Assembly (NCBI GenBank): GCA_003024785.1
Contig: PUQB01000855.1
Location: 1 to 64,000 of the forward strand
Origin: Selaginella tamariscina
Lineage: Eukaryota; Streptophyta; Lycopodiopsida; Selaginellales; Selaginellaceae
Direction of reading: 5' to 3'
Length of the DNA: 64,000 nt
The stretch's first letter is position 1. Each line of letters begins with the position of its first letter. The notes beneath the pieces were generated by a model, which saw only the letters and a program-made list of their open reading frames with translations, made no database searches and was not told the DNA's origin. Positions 32,636 to 43,733 of the stretch are shown piece after piece. A program made the translations under genes and the position numbers.

Positions 32636-34009
32636 TAGATAGTATACACGGATGGAGTTCACTGTAGCAAGTAAAGTGGCGGCCCGACGAAGAGCCGGGA
32701 TTAACTCATTCAAACAAATAAAGTTTGACGAGCAACATCTGACTAGGAGAATGTGGCGGGCTGATCATGGGAGATTAATGGAAGGCAGCGAGGCACCTCG
32801 GTTGCTGCAATCGGCCCCTACCTGAGGGAACGACAGTAATACTGCATGGCTGAATATTCGAGCAGTGATAAACCTGGCACACCAGCGGCAGAGGCAGTCG
32901 CACGCTGCTGATGACGAAGAGGGATATGAAGGAATCGCAGCACGTCCAGACGACAATCCAAGCACGGCAGCATGCGGGTATGAACAACACCCGGATGGGC
33001 GACTTTGCTCGACAGTAACCTACGATGCAAGTGGGATGGATGGCAAGACAACGAAAGCCCTCTGCCTCTCGATGTAGGTGAAAGTGACGGGCACGAAGAG
33101 CCTCCATACCAACGAGCAGAACCAGTGTTTGACGAGTACCCCTGAAGGAGGAAACCTCGCCCAGGACAACCCCAGGAGAGGGCATGCCTGCGTGAGGAGG
33201 CAAGAATCTCGAGGGGCGAAAGCAACACGGATAGCGACAGAGGACATGAGCTAGAAGCCCAGCATGACTAGCGCCACGATGGAGGTAAGATAGAAAACCC
33301 AGGGACATCGTCACCCATCAGGGTGACACGGGGGCCCGTATCTGCCCGGAAAGAGGGGAGGAAGAGCCTCATCGGGAAGCCCCCGTAGGGAGGGGCATCA
33401 ATTGCCAACAAGGCAACCTCTGCACCAGGAGTTCAGCCGATCGGATGATGCAGCAGGTCAGGGTGGTTACCAGGATGAGAACCCAAGGCTTCGAAAGGCC
33501 GGGTACACATGGGATGACCGCATGCGCGGAGGCGACTGGACGTCGACGAGTGACGGACTAGGAGGAGGCACCAGAAAGAGGGGCCGCACAGTGGCTACCT
33601 TGGAGAAGGGACGAAGGAATTCGTCCAAGGGCAGGAGAGATTCGCCCGAGCGACTAGTATCGCACCCCGCGAGGGAAATCCGCCAGGCACACGGCAGAGC
33701 CGCAACCATCACCAACGGGGGATACCGTCTCGAGGCGAGGAGGAATCGCCCCATCGATCACGACCATCTAGACGTCGGGGGGAATTCCGCGCACGGTCAT
33801 ACAAAACTACTCGCTGGAGGAGGGAAAACCGTCCAGCCAAGGTAAGCCGCGCCACCAGCTCAGGTGGTCCCGCGGCGGGGCCCCCGGAAGGAGCCCGTCC
33901 TCGTCACCCACCCTCAACAGGAGGGCAGGGCCGCGAGGAAGGAGAAGGGTGCCCGCAGAATACCAGGACGTGGACTACACCACGTCCGAAGCGGAGGGTC
34001 CAGATCGGA
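32636..34009 (+). other. Leader and N-terminal gag region of the GC-rich element
   Basis: GC-rich, with overlapping long frames on both strands. The plus frame 33402-33845 is rich in Arg, Gly and Asp and low in complexity, as N-terminal gag regions often are. No domain can be named. Confidence 0.35.
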
Positions 34010-34640
34010 ACAACTCTCAGGCACAACGGGACGCCATGGGAACCGACCCGGTCACCTTATTAGCCCAAGCACTCAATCGGATGTAGGAGAGCACCATAAC
34101 AGTGCCCTTACCCGCGTTCCGTGGAGCGAAGGGGGAAGACGCAGACCAACACGTACACAAGTTCGAACAGGTGTGCGAACTTCGGAGTGTGAGCGACAAT
34201 CACAAGAAGTTGAGTGCCTTTGCATGCACTCTGGACAAGAAGGCACACCCTGGTGATGTGATTCCATGAGGCGAACGAAGGAGCCCGTGGGAAACCACAA
34301 GGGCGTTTCTGGATACCTTCCGGGAAGAAAAGAGTGAAGAGGAGGTGATCCACAAGCTAACGAGCTTGAAACAGAAAGCAGGAGAGTTGGTCGACGAGTA
34401 CACGGTCCGCATGCTGGTATATGCCCGGTAAGAGACGCCCCAGTTGACCTGACCAAGAAAATGTGCTATCGAAAGGGACTGCGGCTGGAGATTTGCAAGT
34501 GGATCGGATTGGACGACGACCGAACATTTGACGAGTTACTCCAGTACGCCAAGCTGAAAAGAGGGAAGCTGAAAGACGCCAGGAAAGGAAGGCGCAGGAC
34601 AAATTGGACGCAGAGGAGGCGAACGATACTGCATCGATGA
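34010..34640 (+). pseudogene. gag (Retrotrans_gag domain) of the GC-rich element
   Basis: Frames carry ADQHVHKFEQVCELRSVSDN, KLSAFACTLDKKAHPGDV, EEKSEEEVIHKLTSLKQKAG, ELVDEYTVRM and GLDDDRTFDELLQYA, the usual layout of plant gypsy gag. There is an in-frame stop near 34,087 and later frameshifts. A zinc-knuckle-like CNIRGSHNTDDCYRLAKLL follows near 34,810-34,865. Confidence 0.75.
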
Positions 34641-35569
34641 GGAAAACCTCTCGGAGGCTCCAAGGCCGACCAAGAAGGAGAAATGGTCGGTACCAAGGGA
34701 CACAGGCAGCTGCAGCGGGGGGAAACCCTACGGGGGGCCACACGAAAGGAAGACTTATCCACGACACTGGCTCAAATGGGATACACTGCACGGGGGATAA
34801 GTACGGGTGTAACATCCGTGGATCTCACAATACGGACGACTGCTACCGGTTGGCCAAACTCCTGAGCAAAAGGCCACCACAGGCAGCCATGCTGACGATA
34901 GAACGAGGAACCGAAGGGGGGGCAGATGGCCGAAGGAGTTACGGCTGCAGGACAGAGGGAGACAACCAACCCTGTAGGAGGTCCCGTTCAGGAGATCGAA
35001 TCGTAGGTCCCATTCTCAAGAACGGCCACCATATCAACCCAGGTATGCGACAGAGAGAGACGATTGGAACGCAAGGAGGTGTTCGCACTGTGTGGAGGCC
35101 CACACCCGCTCTACTGATGTTCATGGGTATCATTGATCAAACCAATGCTAGAAGCGCAAGTAACGGGCAGATCCCTGCAAACCCAAGTCCAAACTCCACA
35201 CCGCAGGTAAACCAAGTAACGGTGGTACACAGAACATGACGTCGGGACAGACATAGTACCACAAGCTCCCTTAGCAGATGAAGCAAGAGAAACACAAAGG
35301 CGGAGAACCAGGGGAGCGCGAAGGTGCGAAAAGAGAAGACAGCAACAAAAACCTGGTTTTAAAGCAGTGGGTAAGGGGGCAAATGCAAAAATTGACAGTC
35401 TCGGAATCCGTGGAGCCCAGCCGAGGCCAAGAATCGCTAAGGAAAGTAAGGAGAAGGCGAAATCACACATTCGTAAGGGGGAGGCCCAGACAGGGTCAGA
35501 ACAAGAAACACCGCTGGTCCCCACCGCACAATGGGGGAATCGGGTACGACCAGTAGCAAGACCCCCACC

Positions 35570-35960
35570 AAGAGGCACTGCAACCATAGTGGACTACGTG
35601 AACGACTTACCAACTATCCTGGTTTGCATGGCGGGTCACACAATCAACGAAGTGATTATAGATGGGGGGGTCAGCAGTCAATGTCATGTCATCAGAGCTC
35701 CACAGGAAATTGTGTATGCCAACTCTAGACCCACTCCATTTCAGGTACGCATGGCCAACCAGGCCGAGGTGGTGCCCAATGGCATCTTGAGGGCAATAAA
35801 CGGTCAAATTTTGGATCAACATTGTGGTCCTGGATATGCACGCCAGGGGGGGATTCGACCTATTCCTTGGTTGACCCTAGCTTAGGGGTCCAAAGGTACA
35901 ACACAATGGGAACCAACAATACGGTTCCGCACCAGACGAGCGATAAGGTCCATACCCATG
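35570..35960 (+). pseudogene. Protease remnant of the GC-rich element
   Basis: TIVDYVNDLPTILVCMAGHT leads to the active-site motif VIIDGG with Asp kept. After a frame change, LDMHARGGFDLFLGRPWL matches the C-terminal DMxxxxGFDxxLGRPWL block of plant gypsy proteases. Stops follow. Confidence 0.7.
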
Positions 35961-38243
35961 AGCAAAACCCAGGCCTCCACACGAAGATTCGGGATGTTGG
36001 ATATCAGGAGCCTGACAGGCGCAAAGGATGGAGCAAGGTCATAACAGCGACCTCTGCAGGTCGACTTCTGGTTTGGGTCGCACTAGACAGGAGGCCTCGC
36101 ATCAGAGGCAGCCCAACGTGAACAAACTAAGGACCGCAAGAGCAACCGAAGCCCGAGACTACCCGCCATCGGAATGTTGGTTCACCAACCACCAGGACAA
36201 GTCTGGAGGGCTTATGAGGACATACACAAGCGAGCCGTTCCAATCAAGCGAAGCCACCCCAGAGCCGGTATCGACAGGGATCGGCAGCCCTTTTCCGACC
36301 CCGAAAATGTCCACTACTTGGGCCGATCGAGATCGGCTCGAGAAAGGGGGGGGGAGAAGCTCCGCGTAGACCCTCCAGGGGGAAGTAGGACACGAAAACC
36401 CTAGATAGGGACATACGGGGCCAGTGTGGGAAAGAAGCGACAGGAAGGGATCAACAGGTAAGACTGTGCTAGAGTCAGGAGGGCCTCACCAGGCGGTAGC
36501 AAAACCACCACAGTTTATGATAACGACAAGTACCACGACGGACGGCTAATAGTAGCTATGCTGGTCACCCAGATAGAGCACAGATTGAGGAATCCTAGGG
36601 CAGAACTAGCGAACCATGGGGCGAAGAGATAGGGAAGACAGAGCAGCCGGAAGCAGGATCTCCAAACGCACGTGTGGCCAGCTCATAGGCTCACATGGTC
36701 CACGAGGTTGGACCATAGGCGTGAGGCACGCACTACGAAGGCAATGATGGTTGGGCGCCATCATTCCATATCGAGGCGCAGGGATAGATGCGCCAGTCAC
36801 CTCAGAGGATGCCACAAAGACTGCCACGACACCTACACTCGAGAAGGAGGTGCACAATGCCACACTTTCGCTACCATGACCACGAGGTGGACAGAGAGAA
36901 ATCGGCCAGTGTGGTAATCAAAGAAATCCGTGCGCATCAAGGGCCAAGAATGAGCAGCGGAGCTAGTATCACCCAAGTATTCCAAGTTCAAGAAATTAAA
37001 TGGGCAACCTGACGTCCAGCGAGTCAGGAGGCAATTGTGATTGGACGAATTCTTTGACCTTCCGTGGGGAGAAGTGGAGGACCCAAGATTTGATGAGAAG
37101 GCTAGACAATTCCTCCAGTCAGTCAGCGGAATTAGTGGCTAGCCAAACCGAGCATAGGGGAATACAATTCTGCACGGATAGGAGTGTCGTCTTCCGCGTT
37201 ATGTTTGACGAACTAGCGATAGTCTTCTGGCTACCAGGGGATGGTCTAGCCCTAGGGGAATGCTTGGACGCGGAGGTTCAACGGCCCGCCACCACAGGAA
37301 CTCATGGACTACGAGGCATACAAGCAAAGGAGGAAGCAGCCAAGTTCGTAACGCTAATCGCCTTCATGCTCACAGGAAGAACAGGGAGCCGGATCACCAG
37401 GCGGTTGGTGAACGGTCTTTGCAGGGCGTGAGAAGGAGTCGCGATAAATTGGGCTGACTGACTTAAGCAGTACCTGATTCCGGCTCTAACCAGTGGGATT
37501 CACGGAGTTTGGGCCGGCACGGAGCAAAGGCTACTCACGGCTGGCCACATTGCTATTATGACCACGGGCTCGTTCTACCGAACGGTAGTAAGAACACCGC
37601 CACCACTCCAAATGGGGGAACATCTGGAACCCCCAGAGTCAACAAAAGAACAGGCGTCAATAGAGGAGCAGGCGGAGGGTAGCATCTTCCGGACCAGGAA
37701 TCACCAGGGTATGTAACGCAGGAACCCATACACGCGATTCCCCTAGCTATAAGATCCCCACTACTAGAATCCTTGTCAGACGCAATCGAGCAATCTACCG
37801 GGCCCAACCAGGGAGGGAAGAAGGACAAGCCCGAGGATGAGTACGAGAGTAACTATGAACACTTCCAGGCCAACGACAATGGACCTCCACAGTCTATACC
37901 AGGCTCGCAAGGGTCTTCAATCAGCTCGATGAAGCCATGGCGATATATGATGGCCTCGACCTCCCAGCGGTGGCGAGGGAACACGATGACATAGTGACAG
38001 AACTCACGGAGCGACGGTAGGGAGCCCGGGAAGTTGCCCAAAGGGCTAAGGAGCTACTGAGTGAAGGGGCCGAATGTGTATGTTAACAATGAAGAGAACG
38101 AAGGACGCCTGGGAAAGCTGGAGCAAAAGGAGAGCAGACTTCTAGTGGTTGTACAGTGAGTGCAAAACTCTCCTAGGGTTACTCAACGATGACCAGCACG
38201 CCCGTAGCCTGGTCATAGCCGAAAGAGAACAAAAGATACAAGA
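35961..38243 (+). other. Internal region of the GC-rich element without recognisable domain
   Basis: Many short frames on both strands; none shows RT (xMDD box), RNase H or integrase motifs. It is either a non-coding filler or coding sequence too decayed to identify. Confidence 0.4.
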
Positions 38244-38591
38244 ATGCAAAGCTCGGTTATAACGAAGGTGTGGGAGCTCGTTGAGGCACAAGCAGAATTG
38301 ACGGCGGTCAAAAGGGAATTACGGACAAAGACTCAACTCTCCAAAACCAGTACCGCACCTACAGCCAGCCAACTAGGACCCCTCCTCAGGAAGCCAGAAG
38401 CAAGTTCCAGCAAGCCAGCCAGCCCAGGACAGGACTTGGCCCGGACCATCAGGGAGCTAGAGGAACACACCCAGTTACAGGCCCAACTCCTCGCGATAAA
38501 AGAACAAGAGTTACAATACTCCTGGAAAAGGATGCAGGACCTAGAGGATCAGCTTCAGCATGCTCGAGAGCAACAGACAGGGTCGAGGTAA
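38244..38591 (+). pseudogene. Coiled-coil segment before the 3' LTR of the GC-rich element
   Basis: A 115-codon open frame has two helical stretches with heptad-like Leu spacing (WELVEAQAELTAVKRELRTK and LARTIRELEEHTQLQAQLLA, then LEDQLQHAREQQ) joined by a Ser/Pro linker. Its position just before the 3' LTR parallels the coiled-coil end of family B. Function unknown. Confidence 0.5.
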
Positions 38592-38753
38592 AGCTCCGAA
38601 GGGTGATCGGGCTACGAGAAGCGACCATCACCACATTAAAGACCACGCTAGCGGCGATAGAGAGTGAAATCGCCATGTACCGAGAGCTCCAAGGGCAAAT
38701 AACTAGGGCACATGGCCCGAGGATGTGCCAACGAATAAGTCCGGACATCTGGT

Positions 38754-39417
38754 TGACGGTGGCCTATCATTGTGGCCAGTCGGCTCGGACGACCGACTGG
38801 ATGAAGCGCCAAATAAGGGAGGTACTTCAGGTACGGACTAATGGCAACCGTTGTCAGGCGGCAGCATAACCAGGCGTAGATTCAATCGTCCAGACCAACT
38901 ACCCAGGGTACGAAGGACAGCACGCGTGGGGAGGCGCATAAATGTGACAGGCAGGACTCTGTCACCAGGCGGCAACCAGTGGGAGAGCGCCACCTGTAGC
39001 TAGGGTCTAGCGGTACGTAACCCACTATATAAGCCGGAAGGCGAGTAGTGGGTCGGGGTCTTTTGGAGTCAGGTCTGAGTTTTATATCTTGCTCCACTGT
39101 CGGAGATAGTTTGTACTTAGACAGGCAATATATATCCATTTCCCTTCTATTCACCTCCAAGCGGGAGATCCTCGCTTGCTCGACTCATGGGCCTCGCAAC
39201 ACTCTCTGCCCAGTCATCTCAGTAGAACTTCCCCTTTCCTGTACACGGACCCTCGTGGCGTTCGGGTAGAGGCCATCCAATACCTTCTATTACTCCTGAG
39301 GTAAGGCCCGGCTTGCCGGCCGAACCACCAGGGGCTGGACGTCCTCAACAGCGTCCTGGCGACCACAGTAGCTTCTTGAGAAGCACCACATCTGGCTTGC
39401 GGAGTCCCCGACGACCA
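38754..39417 (+). repeat. 3' LTR of the GC-rich element, complete form
   Basis: 664 bp, containing the TATA box at 39026-39033 and downstream sequence missing from the 5' LTR. Confidence 0.75.
39026..39033 (+). promoter_or_regulatory. TATA box in the 3' LTR of the GC-rich element
   Basis: TATATAAG in the context CCCACTATATAAGCCGG, at the expected place in an LTR. In the 5' LTR this part is deleted. Confidence 0.6.
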
Positions 39418-40013
39418 TTGCTCATGGCCTGCGTAAAGGGCATGGGCAGCAGGATTAATCCCGCCGCCCATGGCCTGCGTGCTAGGCCTAGGAGGCAGGA
39501 TTAATCCCACCGCCTATGCATGCCCTAAGCGGAATTCGGCAGGATTTATCTCGCCGCCAATGGCCTGTCTGAAGGGCCTAGGCGACGGATTAATCCCGTC
39601 GATTCCGTGTAGGGCACGGGCGTGCGGCGGGATTAATCTCGCCGACCCTTCTATGCCTGGTGGAGGGATGAATCCTCCCACCCTTCTTTATTTTCCTCCA
39701 TTGGTGAGTCGAACCAATCCCAAATGTCTCTGTTTGATACGCAGAAGGTTTACAGCATACCAATGGAGGGGACTGAGAAGGGTGATGAGATTGATTTCAC
39801 CATCCCTTACATGGTGGGCGAGATTAATCCCGCCACCTTTCTAGAGCCACTGAAGGGGTGTGCCAAATAAATCATGCCCAGTTCTCTCTGAAACCGAGAA
39901 GGTGGGCAGGATTAATCCTGCACACCCATTTAGGGGCTCTAGAAAGGTGGCAAGATTAATCCAGCCCACCATTTTAGGAGGCATAGAAGGGTTGGCGGGA
40001 TAAATCCCGCCCC
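39418..40013. repeat. Array of palindromes centred on GGATTAATCC, right part
   Basis: Continues the array seen at 31.8-32.1 kb: GCAGGATTAATCCCGCCGC (39,448), GACGGATTAATCCCGTC (39,584), GGCGGGATTAATCTCGCC (39,626) and diverged units to about 40,010. Around 39,830-39,950 the sequences CCACCTTTCTAGAGCC and GGCTCTAGAAAGGTGG form an inverted pair, so some units could fold as a larger hairpin. Confidence 0.8.
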
Positions 40014-40430
40014 ACCTTACATGTAAATATATATGTGTATTAGTATATATAAGTTGCATAAGTTGCATATTATTTACTTTTATTATCTTATCATAAAATT
40101 TTAAGTAAAAGCCTGTAAAACTGTCCAAAGCTCACATTTGTGGTGGTTCTAAAACCAAATGTTATCTGTCTTTTGCATTATCGCAAACATAGCTTTGTAT
40201 AGTTAATCCCGTCCACTTCTCTTTGAGACAAAGGAGGGTGTATGTGAATTTATCAGTGTATTATTTTTGTATATTTGGGTTTATACAAGTGTGTGTGCGT
40301 TTTTATATGATTGTATTCATAATGTATTATTTTGTAAAAGGACGATTTTGATCAAACAAGGAGATTCAGTCATTAATATGGAGTTGTCGTTAAATTATGG
40401 GTAAGAATTAAAATAAAATTTGTTATATTT
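40014..40430. other. AT-rich stretch, no gene seen
   Basis: One further diverged unit (TTAATCCCGTCCAC) occurs near 40,204. Otherwise nothing recognisable. Confidence 0.4.
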
Positions 40431-40439
40431 GGATATGTG

Positions 40440-41240
40440 CTTGAAGAACTAATCATTTTTGTATTCAGATGTGGAATTGAGGTGACATTGAAGACGAGAG
40501 CAGGAGAAGAGATGGGCAAGGGGATTCTGGAATCAACTTGGCCATATTTTAAATTAAACGGGAAGCGCATTGGAACAACCATGGTTGCTGTCAACTAACC
40601 TTTGTCACATCGCATGGCCAAGCAAAACAATGGAAAGTAAATGTGTTAGTGAAGCATCCGAAAGCATGCTGTGAACCCAGATTGAATGATGCTCGACACA
40701 TATGCCTTGTTCCATCCAACGTCACGTTTTCAGTTCCAGAGGTCGCCAGTTACAACATTAATCTCGGGTGGTCTTGTCGACTTGTGAATAATGATGTTCA
40801 CGTGTTCACTAATGATGTTGACCGTGGAGTTCTTCTTCAACTCAACGAAAGCCCATCTATGGAGGGGATCCAATTAGATATCCTCAGGCCTTTGTCGATG
40901 AAGCAGAACACCATTGACATCCAACAACACAATATGGCCACGAGTAACATGGGATAGCGTTGCCTCTTGAATACTTTGCAACTCACTTGTTTGCTCCCTT
41001 TCACATTTATCTGTTGACACTATCTCGTTGCCTATCCCTTTATCATTTAATTGTACATCATCCTTACAAGATTCAGACATTACAGGTACTGAAGAAATTG
41101 ATTTTGGAACTGAAGCCAATAGAAATGGTGACGAAAAAATTGAAGTGGTCCCATGGTAACGATGTTTTGAGCTGCATTATATCCATTTCCTGCATGAACT
41201 CTATCATTCTAACATGTGGCACAAGAAATTTTCACTAAAC
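40440..41240 (+). pseudogene. Element-like coding remnant of unknown family
   Basis: Plus-strand frames include CGIEVTLKTRAGEEMGKGIL with a following TMVAVN block, and 40643-40957 with CRLVNNDVHVFTNDVDRG. The G-x-x-V-x-L-K...GKGI pattern weakly recalls accessory proteins of plant DNA transposons, but I cannot name a family. Frames are broken. Confidence 0.35.
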
Positions 41241-41473
41241 CCCTCTCTTACCTCATGGCAATGCTGAAAATCCATGTTCTCAATTGTTTTATTACATCTA
41301 CAAAATGATAGTTAGCTGAACTTATAATTATCAAGGTATATTATTTACCTTGTTAATGTGTGACCCATGTTTGAACTAAAAGCTTCATTAATTCTTGAGA
41401 ATTTATTTTTTGCAAATATAGACAAAATATACAAAAATGCCTATGTTACACTCATTTATAACTATTCATCGCT

Positions 41474-42720
41474 CTAAGAACTCATTAACAATTCTTCTTC
41501 GCTATTACCTTCTAAGTGAGGCGAAGAAGGTAAAGGCCGCTTGTGAGATGGTTCATGATCTTCCATATCTTCTGTTGATGTTTCCATGGGTAATGGAGTG
41601 TGTGAATGTTCTGTACTCCTCGAGATAACTTCCGGTCTAATATCTGATTGAAATTTGTCCTCAGACTCCGACATTGAACCAGATTCGTCTTTAGAACTAT
41701 TGCACTTATCGGGAGGGAACTTTTCCAAATACTCCTGTATGGGTTTGTTGGGGTAGTCAGTTGAGAACCTCTCTATCCACTTGTTTAGGTCCTCCACCAT
41801 GGTCTTATCCTTTTCAACGGCAAACACACATGTATCCGAAGGTAACACTCCTTCAAGACAAACCCCCTAGTGTAGTAGTCAAAAACCCACGCATCATTGT
41901 GAGGACCCTTGATCAAGTTGACGATGCTCCGTGCGCTTGACTTGTAATGTTTGGATAACGTACATTACCGAATACATCCTCTTAACTATCGGTGTAGCGG
42001 ATGGAGGTTCAGGCCTGTTGGAGTGCAAACAGATGCCTGGCCAGTCATTTGGAAGTTTGAAATTGTTTGGCGCATTCCTAACAACCAAGTGAACAACCGT
42101 ATCAATGCACTTCGGATCGTCATCATTCATATAAAATCCTGTCCAACGATGTTTATTCTTCTTAGCAAAGGCGGAGGCAAAAGTATCGATGACATGAGCA
42201 AGAATCAAGAAATAAATACCTAAAAACGTAAATATCAGTCAAGAGTGCAAGCATAAATTCAATATAAATACCTTCTTTGTACATGTTTGCATGGCTAAGT
42301 TTCTCTACCAAATCCTCTAGTGCCCTATTTGTCGAAGGATTTTTTGACACTCGCTAATCCATCACGAAAATTGAAACGGTTTTCTACAAGCAGTGATGTT
42401 ACCCCATAAAGTCTCCGAATCCAACAACAAACATCTGTAGGGCTTGTTGTGATTCGTAGCATCCTCCTTTATAAGGTTCAACTCGGTTCTCCTCTGCTGA
42501 AGGACTGTCATAAGAAAAGGCATCATCGCAATGTTCTCCTTTTTGGCGTTGGCGTGCAATAGATTTTTGCCCAGAGCTTTCGATTGATTCACCCATTTGA
42601 TAAGCATATCATCGTTTGTCACATGCAAATATTTGCTGACCTCTTCGTATGTTGAAGCTGAGGTTCAACCTAGTTTGTGGCAGTGTATTCCCAACCACTC
42701 CTTGAAGTGCCTGACCGTCT
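41474..42720 (-). pseudogene. Nearly intact minus-strand gene with short introns, unknown function
   Basis: Read from 42,720 leftward: HFKEWLGIHCHKLG, one stop, then TYEEVSKYLHVTNDDMLIKW, QRRTELNLIKEDATNHNKPY and CLLLDSETLW. An intron of about 52 nt (from about 42,412) joins to VSKNPSTNRALEDLVEKLSH. A second short intron (about 50 nt) joins NMYKEG to YFLILAHVIDTFASAF, followed by RWTGFYMNDDDPKCIDTVVH and NNFKLPNDWPGICLH. After two single-base shifts it continues with IVNLIKGPHNDAWVFDYY and then KTMVEDLNKWIERF, ending in an acidic Ser-rich tail at 41,474. The defects seen are one stop and two 1-nt indels, the latter in homopolymers. The family is not recognised; it may belong to the neighbouring transposon. 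Confidence 0.5.
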
Positions 42721-42829
42721 TCAAACTCCATTGCCTTAAGATGAAAAGGAAAGGTGGGGCTGCTATTGTTAATCTGTAGTTTGCAATGTGTTACATACAC
42801 ACAACTGAGTACATATGGATCATACATGC

Positions 42830-43233
42830 ATTGAACATGATGTTTTTCAATAAAGAAGCAACATATAATTTCTCAAGTTTGGTTGAGGGCAATGTGCATG
42901 TGTGTGCATATGTGTCTCTGTAAGTTTTCTAATGCGTGTGCACGTGTATATAAATTTATGATTGTGTTTATATATGTGTGCAAAACAAACATCGAATAAT
43001 TAAGAAATAATATTAATAAACACACTATGACATATTTTAAATTATACATATAATATATGATTTTATCTAATATATAGCCATATATATTTTAATAATATAT
43101 ATTAATTTAATATTGATAAAAGGTTTAATATAGGAATATTCTTAAAATAATAACAAATTAATTGAGAAAATCCCTTAATATATACAAATGTAGAATAATT
43201 ACTGAAATAATTAAGATTTATCCCGAGATCTCG
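42830..43233. other. AT-rich stretch, no gene seen
   Basis: Low-complexity AT-rich sequence ending abruptly where the GC-rich palindrome array begins. Confidence 0.5.
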
Positions 43234-43733
43234 GAGAGAGTTGTGGGCGGGATTAACCGCCTATTCCTCGTCGTCAAAGTTGTGGGCGGGATTCCCCTCT
43301 TCCTCGTCGGAGGGAGTTGCGGCGGGATTAATCCCGACGCCTCTCTCCCGGGGAAGATCTGGCGGCGGGATTAATCCCGTTGCCTCTCTCCGACGGGGAA
43401 AATCCGGCAACGGGATTAATCCCGTCGGTACTTCCTCATCGGAGGGAGTCTGCAGCGGGATTAAATTCGCCCATCTCCGATGAGGAAGATCTGAGGGCGG
43501 GATTAATTTCGCCGCTTCTTCCTCGTTGGAGGGAGTCCATGACGGATTAATCCCGTTGCCTCTCTCCGACGAGGAAAATCGGCAACGGGATTAATCCGCC
43601 GATTCTTCCTCGCCGGAGGAATCAGTGGTGGGATTAATCTCGCCGACTCTCTCCGATGGGGTAGAGTCGACGGCGGGATTAATCTCGCCCACCATTTCTC
43701 GTCGGAGGGAGTCATGGGTGGGATTAATCCCTC
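43234..43733. repeat. Second GGATTAATCC palindrome array, alternating with CTCCGACGAGG blocks
   Basis: About ten cores, such as GGCGGGATTAATCCCG and CAACGGGATTAATCCCGTCGG, about 50 bp apart. Between them the spacer alternates between CTCTCCGACGAGGAA and its inverse TTCCTCGTCGGAGGGAG, so successive units are inverted relative to each other. Blocks such as GTTGCC...GGCAAC also pair across a spacer. The result is a ladder of nested inverted repeats. Spacer sequence differs from the array at 31.8-40 kb; only the core is shared. Confidence 0.85.

Larger units (their letters stand above)
32098..39417 (+). mobile_element. GC-rich LTR retrotransposon with gag and protease, no recognisable polymerase
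   Basis: Direct repeats at 32098-32614 and 38754-39417 start TGAC(A/G)GTGGCC and end ACGACCA. A primer-site-like block TTTGCGGTGACCACAATGGGA follows the left one and resembles the family B primer site. Inside are gag (34.0-34.6 kb), protease (35.6-36.0 kb) and a coiled-coil segment before the 3' LTR. About 2.3 kb between protease and coiled coil shows no RT, RNase H or integrase motif. No clear TSD (CTAGT against TTGCT), so borders may be off by a few bases or the ends rearranged. It splits the palindrome array. Confidence 0.7.

Noticed and set aside
32775-35587. Long minus-strand frames in the GC-rich element (for example 32775-33314 and 35111-35587)
   Set aside because: High GC content removes stops on both strands. 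The plus strand carries the recognisable gag and protease, so these are shadows.
39700-39725. GAGTCGAACCAATCCC, like an inverted tRNA T-arm
   Set aside because: No matching anticodon or acceptor stems nearby; too little for a tRNA or tRNA-derived SINE call.
40874-41119. Minus frame with VLLDVNGVLLHR, resembling the catalytic motif of FCP1/SCP-type HAD phosphatases
   Set aside because: No second motif of the family could be found in neighbouring frames or after plausible splicing, and coding evidence on the opposite strand overlaps it; likely chance.
43234-43733. CRISPR-like regular spacing of repeats
   Set aside because: The repeats are short diverging palindromes with related, alternating spacers in plant nuclear DNA; no cas genes and no unique spacers.
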